Assembly: GCA_020746875.1 (NCBI GenBank)
Contig: JAGTJL010000006.1
Span: forward strand, 806,001 to 870,000
Origin: Rhexocercosporidium sp. MPI-PUGE-AT-0058
Taxonomy: Eukaryota; Ascomycota; Leotiomycetes; Helotiales
DNA: 64,000 bases
Direction: 5' to 3'
Shown here: piece after piece, positions 57,325 through 64,000 of the stretch
How positions within the stretch are numbered: position 1 is the first letter of the stretch
Layout of the letters: each line of letters begins with the position of its first letter
The notes under the pieces: model-generated
What the model was told of the DNA's origin: nothing
The model's input: only the letters and a program-made list of their open reading frames with translations
The model's database searches: none
Position numbers and translations under genes: made by a program

Positions 57325-58617
57325 TCAAAACATGACCTTTTTACCCTTACTCTCCACAATACCACCCGTCAAACGAGGAGCATAAGGTTGACGATACTCA
57401 ACAGCCTTGGCAGTAACTGGACCTGACTTGACCTCCTCTACTGAAGGCTCAGAAGCACCTGATGCATCCCCCGCAGCTCTCTGCTTCGATCCATCCTTGC
57501 CATATCTCTTCTTATATCTGACTTGAGCATCCTCAGCGAACTCCATGCGCATAGGTCGGCCTTTGATCCTATTGACCCACCACTTTCTCAACTTAGTCTT
57601 CTTTGGCTTCGACTCGCGAACTTCGTCTGAATCAGACCCGTCCTCGCTCTCAGATTCAGATGCTTGGGAATCTTCCTCCTCGATCCTGACGAATCCTCGG
57701 ACGGCACTCTCAGCAGACTCCAATTCCTCGAATACAATCCATGCATATCCCTTGCATTTGCCAGTATCTTCAAAGGTTGCGACCTTGACGCTAGCGATGG
57801 CTCCACACTTCTCAAAGTGCTCCTTGAGCGAATCTTCTGTAGTGTCGAAGCTCAGGTTGCCTAGGAAGACTCTTGTGCTAGGAGGCTTTCCCTCTTTTCT
57901 TGTTTCCTCCTTCGTCTTATCGGGCCGTCCCTCGAACGATTTGTTATCCTTGATGAGAACCCGTCGACCAGAGAGCAGCTGCTCAGATAACTCAACTGCA
58001 TGCGTTACACCTTGCGCAGTAGAGAAATCAACATATGCGAATCCCTTATTGTGTACCGTCTTCCCATACTTCTTCTCCTCGACCTTGTTAGCTGACTTCT
58101 TGTCATTCGGTCCTGGCATGTGAATCCTAGTGATATCCTCCTCAGTCAGATCCGATTGCTCTACCAGGAATGTTCGCAAGTCGTCTTTGGACACAAAGAA
58201 TGGCATGTTTCCGATCCATACTCCATGGGGGGATCTCTTCTCTACCTCGACCTTGACTTTCTTTGCTTCGGGTTCTGAGGGAGGCTCCACTTTTGCTGCT
58301 GGGATGGTCTTCCCCTTCTTCAGACGACGGAGTTCTTTCTTGGAGGGTGGTTGGGGGGCAGTAATATCGACTTCAATCTCGTCCACATCTTCGTTGGCTT
58401 TGCGCTTCTTTGCTGGTGATTGCTCAAGGGAGTCGTCGTTGGCTTCTGGTGAGGGCGAATCTTCCTTCAGCTCTGCGACTGTAGGCTCTGGAGGAGAAAG
58501 AGAGTGTGGTGGTGTGGGTTCTGCGAGAACTTCTGCCTTTCTCTTCTTGCTGGATTTCTCTTTCTTTGATTTATGGACCTTATCCACTTTCGTGGAGACT
58601 TTGTCGGAGGAAGGCAT
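57325..58617 (-). CDS. NOP13: Nucleolar RNA-binding protein Nop13
   Basis: A single exon of 430 residues. The first 130 residues are lysine- and acid-rich (KSKKEKSSKKRKAEV, PSKKELRRLKKGK), as in nucleolar proteins. RRM1 spans about 131-225, opening with SPHGVWIGNMPF and including KGFAYVDF. RRM2 starts near 248 with TRVFLGNLSFD and KGYAWIVF. It is interrupted before its last strand by an acidic serine-rich insert (about 311-340), then resumes with WWVNRIKGRPMRMEF. The KRSP-x-GVWIGN start of RRM1 is characteristic of Nop13. In yeast Nop13 associates with pre-ribosomes in the nucleolus and is not essential. It is divergent from IEC3, 500 bp apart. Confidence 0.88.
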   Translation of the reverse strand: MPSSDKVSTKVDKVHKSKKEKSSKKRKAEVLAEPTPPHSLSPPEPTVAELKEDSPSPEANDDSLEQSPAKKRKANEDVDEIEVDITAPQPPSKKELRRLKKGKTIPAAKVEPPSEPEAKKVKVEVEKRSPHGVWIGNMPFFVSKDDLRTFLVEQSDLTEEDITRIHMPGPNDKKSANKVEEKKYGKTVHNKGFAYVDFSTAQGVTHAVELSEQLLSGRRVLIKDNKSFEGRPDKTKEETRKEGKPPSTRVFLGNLSFDTTEDSLKEHFEKCGAIASVKVATFEDTGKCKGYAWIVFEELESAESAVRGFVRIEEEDSQASESESEDGSDSDEVRESKPKKTKLRKWWVNRIKGRPMRMEFAEDAQVRYKKRYGKDGSKQRAAGDASGASEPSVEEVKSGPVTAKAVEYRQPYAPRLTGGIVESKGKKVMF

Positions 58618-59117
58618 TGTGACGAGGTCTACCTGAGCAGTGAGAATTGAAGAGCCCCGCGGTTGGAAGGATTCAAGACGAGTCCAAGCGTATAAATTGG
58701 CTGTCCCCGGGAATTGGGCCTTGAATGGAAATTGCTCTATTCCTTGTCGTGCAATTGAAAGAAATTGCAGGTCTTGCGGTGAAATTCAAGATTTGGCAGA
58801 GTGATGCTCAACTTTCAATCAGTCTAATCAATCCAAAATTATTTCTGCGATAGGTGCTTGTCGGGCCGTTCAAACGCCGGGTCTAACGGATTTAGCCATA
58901 AACTACCGCCACCATAACAACCATGGACCCAGCCTTAAAGCAGCGGACAAGCTTGGAATGCCTTCATGATGCGAGTGTTCAAGACAAGAGCTGTCCTGTC
59001 CTTTTGAATCCAGCTTTTGGCCATTCAGCGCTTGCGCCTTCACAGCCCAACCGCAACTCCTGAATACCTACAATGATTGTGCCCACAATCCTTCTTTCGT
59101 AAAACAACGCAATCACG
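58618..59117. promoter_or_regulatory. Shared NOP13/IEC3 promoter region
   Basis: Five hundred bases between two divergent start codons must hold both promoters. The central part is AT-rich with CT-rich tracts; no named site is certain. Confidence 0.55.
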
Positions 59118-60427
59118 ATGGACGCCAACGGCGAAGAGACTCTGGTCGTAGACCCAGATACAAATATGGGCAACGATGGAGCAACAATGGAGCAGAATCC
59201 AGCAGATTCTAAGCCTACTTACAAATCTTTCAAGTACGCGCATGTCCCCTCGAACCCTGGATGAGAGCAAATCCCATTCACCACCTCCTGCCTTGTCCGC
59301 GAAACCTCATCAGGTAGTCTACATCAGCTAACATGTCGTGTCACAGGAAGAAGTTCCGCAAGATGAAGATCAAATTCGACGAAGCTATGCGCCAGAGTAA
59401 CGATCTATACCTTGACGAGCAACGTGCCATCAAGACAGCCAAACGACTTGCGCAAGAGAACGAGTGGGTTTCCCTCTCCCAACAGAGTAATGGATATCTA
59501 GCTAATACCAGCCGTAGTCAAATCCTCGACCTGCTTCTCGACATCAACGACTCCCCCCAAATCCCAGTCGACAAACGTTTCGACCTCACGCCCGAAGAAG
59601 GCATCCTGTCCACCATCCCACCCCTGATCACCGACGAAGAACTAGCCAGCGCCGCCGAGCTCCAAACACCAGAAGGAATAGCCCTCTACGACGAGATCCG
59701 CAGCCTCATGAAAGAACGCGAAGCGACCTTAAACAATGCCTCCAAACCTCCCAAATCCCTCGCTGACCTCATAAAGACCACACCTCACCTGAAGCTCGAC
59801 CAAGTCGCCTCGGAGCAACTAGCACAACTCAATCCGATTGAAGGACAACCTGCTCCCCTCGGGTTCCTCACAGCAGAACAGATAGACGACTACCTCTACG
59901 ACATCGATGCGCAACTTGGCACCGTTCCCGCCCTTCCACCTCCCTCCCCCTCCGCATCTCATCAAGACCTCGCCTTTGGCAACTACCATAGTCCCTACAA
60001 CTGGCTCCGCCGAAACCAACCACACATCTTCCTGCAAGACGGCGAAGGTAGCGAGAAATCCAACGGCAAGCCCGGCGCCCTCCGCGGAGCCGGAAAACGC
60101 GCCAGCATCCCCGCGCCCAGCAAACCCGACGCCTTGGAGATAGTAGAGGAAGATGGGCAGGGGTATGATTTCGCTCTTGGAGGGGGCGCGGCAACGAAGG
60201 GAAAGAGGAAGAGAGACGATGATGATAATTCTGGGGGGTATCATCCGAGCAAGGCGGTCAAGGCCACGGAGGATGGGGTGAGGAAGAAGAGGGCTTATAA
60301 TAGGAAGCCGAAGCCTGTTGATGGGGAGGCACCTCCGCCGGCGACGAGTGCGAAGAAGGGGAAGGGGAGGGCGAAGCCGAAATTACCGACTCCGGATCCG
60401 AATGCTCATCCTTTTGGACCTATCTGA
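59118..60427 (+). CDS. IEC3: INO80 chromatin-remodelling complex subunit Iec3
   Basis: Exons 59118..59233 and 59347..60427 give 398 residues; the 113-bp intron interrupts the codon in SF(K). The joined sequence KPTYKSFKKKFRKMKIKFD is the Iec3 family signature, and the following helical part runs to IKTAKRLAQENEWV and LLDLLLDI-like segments (RSQILDLLLDINDSPQIP). The remainder is disordered and basic, with KGKRKRDDDD, KKRAYNRKPKP (AT-hook-like) and PKLPTPDPNAHPFGPI at the end. Iec3 is a fungal-specific accessory subunit of INO80, first named in fission yeast, which slides nucleosomes in transcription and repair. Its exact task is not established. Confidence 0.85.
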
Positions 60428-61142
60428 GATTCTTGGCGGACTATGTACTATGAGACGGCGTTTATGATGGGCTGGAATGAACGGGTTGGGATGGGATTTG
60501 CAAGGCGTTTTACCTTGCTTTGCATGGGAATGGATGGATGGATGGCTAGCAGCTCTATGAAGTGACTTTGCTTTCTTGGAGATAGCTGTGTATTATTGAC
60601 AGGCTAGAAAGGGGGGCTCTTCCTTTCGGTGGTCGAGTGTGAGCGTTGTTTTAGCATTGCTAGAGTAGAAACGCTCACAAGACTTTACTTGTAACATGTA
60701 CGAATGCGAGCAAATTAGCCGAATCACAACACAAGTAATCCAAAGTGAAAATAAGACTTGTAGTTCATGAAAAATTCAATGAATGCTCTTCAATGCAATC
60801 GAGTCGGTCTATGTACAATGCAGATGATCTTCTGATGTATGTATGTATGTATGTATACCTTCTTGTTCTCTGTCCATGTAAAATGCTCGCTCGCACGCTC
60901 GGTAAAGTAAACAAGTCTTTCTTGTCTTGTCTGGTCTTTTGCTCTGTACGTTCGCTTTCGTTTCCTTCTGTCTGGGCCAGCACCATAACCAGACCTAGAC
61001 GCAATCCAATTCCAAATGCCAGGCTGAGTGAGAGATCTTCGCAAGCAAGCAAGAAAATAAGTCTCTTCTCTGGCTCACCTATCCATCACCACTGCCTCCA
61101 AGCAAGCGAAGCAGAAGCATCAGTAGAAGCCTCAAAAGCAAC
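60428..61142. other. Convergent 3' flanks of IEC3 and IDP1
   Basis: No gene recognised. Contains two short simple repeats, a GGAT run near 60530-60545 and an ATGT run at 60835-60857. Confidence 0.55.
60835..60857. repeat. ATGT tetranucleotide microsatellite
   Basis: About five and a half uninterrupted units in the 3' flank of IEC3. A simple repeat with no apparent function. Confidence 0.85.
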
Positions 61143-62770
61143 CTACAACTTCTGCTTCAACAAGCTCTTCATCCTCCTCTCTACCGCGTTCAAATACTCC
61201 GTCGTCGTAACATAATCCTCCCTGCCCGTCTTCCCACACGCCAACGCCAGATCCTTCGTCATAATGCCATCCACATCCACCGTATCAATGCACGCCTTCT
61301 CGAGGCTCTCCGCGAAAGCCACTACGTCAGGTGTGTTGTCTAGTGTGCCGCGCTGGACGAGTCCGCGCGTCCATGCGAAGATCGATGCGATTGGATTAGT
61401 CGATGTCTCGTTGCCTTTTTGGTGCTCGCGGTAGTGTCTGGTAACGGTGCCGTGGGCTGCTTCGGACTCGAAGGTTTTGCCATCGGGGGTGATGAGAACG
61501 CTGGTCATGAGGCCGAGGGAGCCGAAGCCTTGGGCGACGATGTCGGATTGGACATCTCCGTCGTAGTCTAATGAGTGTTAGTAGGGCTCTGTAGCATACC
61601 TGCCGCAACCTGTTTCCTCGAAACGTGTTTGGTTGGGTTTGATGTGAGAGGAGGGTGTAAACGCTGAAGCGAGAAAGTCGAAAAAGAGACAAAGCGAGGG
61701 GCAGTAAACATACTCTTCAAAGCCATAATATACCCTCCCGAACTCTTCATCATCTGCGCGACCATATCATCGATAAGTCTATGCTCATACCAGATCTTCT
61801 TGGCCTCGAAATCTTTCTTATACGTGCTCTCATAGATCTCCTCGAAGATATCCTTGAATCTCCCATCATACTTCTTCAAGATCGTATTCTTGGTACTCAT
61901 ATACAACGGCAGACCCTTCGCAATCGCGAGCTTGAACGAAGCGTGTGCGAACCCCTCGATGCTCTCGTCGGTGTTATATTGTGTCTGAGCTACGCCGCCA
62001 CCGTTCTTAAACTCGAAGACTTGGACTTCCTCCGGCTTACCTCCTTCAGGTGTGAAAACCATCTTGAGGGTGCCGTTTCCTTTGACGACGAGATCCTTGG
62101 CGCGGTATTGGTCGCCGAAGGCATGGCGGCCGATGATGATCGGTTTCTTCCATCCGGGCACAAGGCGTGGGATGCGGGGGATCACGATGGGTTCTCTGAA
62201 GACTGTTCCGCCGAGAGCGTTGCGGATTGTGCCATTGGGAGAGAGCCACACTGTTATCTCTTGCATTAGCCTTGCTTGATCTTCGACAGCCCCATTCCAA
62301 GTCCAAGTCCAGATCTGCATCTACATCCAAATTCGCATCCAAGCACACGGGAGGTGGGGGACCCTACTCTGCTTCAAATTGAACTCCTTAACTCTCGCCT
62401 CATCCGGCGTAATAGTAGCACACTTCACACCAACCGAGTACTTCTTAATCGCCTCCGCCGAGTCGATCGTGACCTGATCATTCGTCTCGTCTCTGTACTC
62501 CAGCCCCAGGTCGTAGTACTTGAGGTCGATGTCGAGGTACGGGTGAATGAACTTGTCCTTGATGTCCTTCCAGATGATGCGCGTCATCTCGTCGCCGTCC
62601 AGCTCCACCACGGGGTTCTTCACCTTGATCTTCTTGAAGCTGGCCATGTTGCGCGTTTGTATGAAGGCGGAGCCGAGGCGGGCGGGGTTTGAGGTTATGA
62701 AGGAGCGAGGTTGGCGTGCGCGGGTGATGCTGTTGAGGCTGCGAGAGAAGGTTGTCCTGGAGGCGTTCAT
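61143..62770 (-). CDS. IDP1: NADP-dependent isocitrate dehydrogenase, mitochondrial
   Basis: Exons complement(61143..61567, 61714..62250, 62368..62770) give 454 residues; introns are 146 and 117 bp. The first 40 residues are rich in Arg and Ser and lack acids ([19 protein letters not shown]), a mitochondrial targeting peptide. The catalytic body starts near residue 43: [40 protein letters not shown] and [19 protein letters not shown]. The IDH/IMDH signature [20 protein letters not shown] is completed by the intron 2 join. The enzyme converts isocitrate to 2-oxoglutarate and CO2, making NADPH. An internal ATG at residue 42 would give a form without the targeting peptide; the C-terminus KQKL resembles but does not match the best peroxisomal signal. 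Length is normal. Confidence 0.95.
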
Positions 62771-64000
62771 GATGTAGAAGAATGGGATGGGATGGGATCG
62801 GAGGAAAAATTAGGGAGCGGTCTGCGGTAACTCGGTCGTGGTTTTAGTCAACTTAGTGCTCGGTGTTCTGGTTTACGGAGGTAGATTTTGATAGGAAGTG
62901 GTTTGCCGTCAAGACAAAGATTGGCGCTGTGTCTCCCGAGGATGATGGAGATGTGGGGGAGGAGCCGGGGATAAGTATTCAAGAGGCAGGTGGAGGGGAG
63001 GGGGGGTGACTTTAGCCGGCAGGCAGGCAGTCAGTCAATGGCGGGCGGCAAGCAAAACAAGTGAAAGTCTTGGATTGGATTGAGCCAGATCTTGGAATAG
63101 TGATTGTTTTTGAACTTGAAATCGAAGAAAAAGATAATGCTACCGTCACAGATACTTTAATTGTATGTTTCGCACATAAGCTCCGGACTGTAGCTATCCG
63201 ACAACGGAGCTTTTTCCATGGCCGCCAGTATCCGCTGCGATCCACTCTGGCCCCAAAGTCACGTGGATTTAATACTTACAATCCTGCTGAGTAGTAGGTT
63301 CAGAGGTCAAAGGGAGACTTGTAAATGCAGACTGTTGGCTTACTTGTTGATGTGAAGTAATCATCGTATTGGTACTAAGCTGCGAGTCTCCAGTTGGGTT
63401 GAAGGTCCCTCTTCACGACTCTATACCAAACAATTCATGACAAACATAGCCGAGGAACACAAACATGGATGGGGCAGAACGCCATCGAGTTGACAAACGT
63501 TACTGAGACAGAACGCTACTAATCCTACTCGTCTCCCTTGCATCCATCCCCCCAAGCCGTCAAAGAAGAAACCAAGTCCATAAGCAATCATGAAAAAGAA
63601 CGAACCAAAACAAAGTTTCTATCCAACGCCAAACAGACGACGTTCTGTTGGTGCCATCATCCATTGAGAAAAATGCCCGACGTTATGCTTGTTCCTATGC
63701 ATAATATGCCATCCTACTCCTCACCCAAAACGTTACCTAAACGTTACCTGACTCCAATTGCTAACTCCCAGATACGCCTGGAAAAAAAAACCTAAAGCAA
63801 AACAAAGAGCAAAAGCAGAAGCAGAAACAGAGGTAAGACCAAAACGAGATGGAGAGATAGAGAACGTGAAACCTCGTATGGAGTTAAAAGACGACAATAA
63901 GCAACGCAATCATAACAACGACAAGGTAGAAGAGATGTAGAAAAGCAACGCTTGAGCTTCTCTTTTTTCCTCCAAGCTTGCCGAATATCCAAGACCCAAA
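62771..64000. other. IDP1 promoter side and window edge
   Basis: No gene recognised. The first 250 bases, G- and A-rich on the plus strand, form the IDP1 promoter. After 63.4 kb the plus strand is A-rich with short chance frames and a twice-repeated aaacgttacct unit near 63728-63750. Confidence 0.5.

Noticed and set aside
1..64000. CRISPR arrays, bacterial operons, tRNA and rRNA genes
   Set aside because: No regularly spaced repeats and no tRNA- or rRNA-like sequence noticed; intron-bearing fungal genes throughout exclude a prokaryotic origin.

Overview
The window is nuclear DNA of a filamentous ascomycete (Pezizomycotina). Genes carry short introns of roughly 40-150 bp with GT..AG ends, and several families are typical of these fungi: HET domain, Zn2Cys6 regulator, fungal bZIP, neutral trehalase, Iec3 and Nop13. 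The mix, with a local BTB gene family, would fit a leotiomycete, but that placement is inference. I recognise 16 apparently intact protein genes, two intact BTB paralogues, three pseudogenes and no tRNA or rRNA genes. Exon limits were read by eye and checked by reading-frame phase; none has transcript support.

Layout. 0.3-9.2 kb: FAD aromatic hydroxylase (-), four-helix membrane protein (-), the U4/U6 recycling factor PRP24 (-), then MRPL22 (+) divergent from PRP24. 9.8-12.3 kb: a HET-domain gene. 12.3-16.4 kb: no clear gene. 16.4-19.1 kb: a short-chain dehydrogenase and UTP15 (both -). 20.6-32.6 kb: a dispersed family of four BTB paralogues (two intact, two broken) with a bZIP regulator among them. 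33.8-36.3 kb: neutral trehalase. 36.3-42.9 kb: the largest gene-free stretch. 42.9-45.8 kb: a broken family-2 glycosyltransferase. 47.3-52.7 kb: a membrane-anchored DUF3445 (heme N-demethylase-like) gene, a Zn2Cys6 regulator and a GNAT acetyltransferase. 53.4-62.8 kb: a dense block with a predicted OB-fold protein, an MFS transporter, NOP13, IEC3 and mitochondrial NADP-isocitrate dehydrogenase.

How they work together. Housekeeping genes (splicing, ribosome biogenesis, mitochondrial translation, chromatin, central carbon) alternate with accessory islands. There is no convincing secondary-metabolite cluster: the hydroxylase, SDR, DUF3445 protein, transporter and regulator are scattered. The most unusual content is the BTB family, which shares an N-terminal FDPDGDL-type motif, a BTB domain and a C-terminal C(D/N)xxxxGS domain on the same exon plan. 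Next is the recently broken glycosyltransferase, whose damage can be read base by base.
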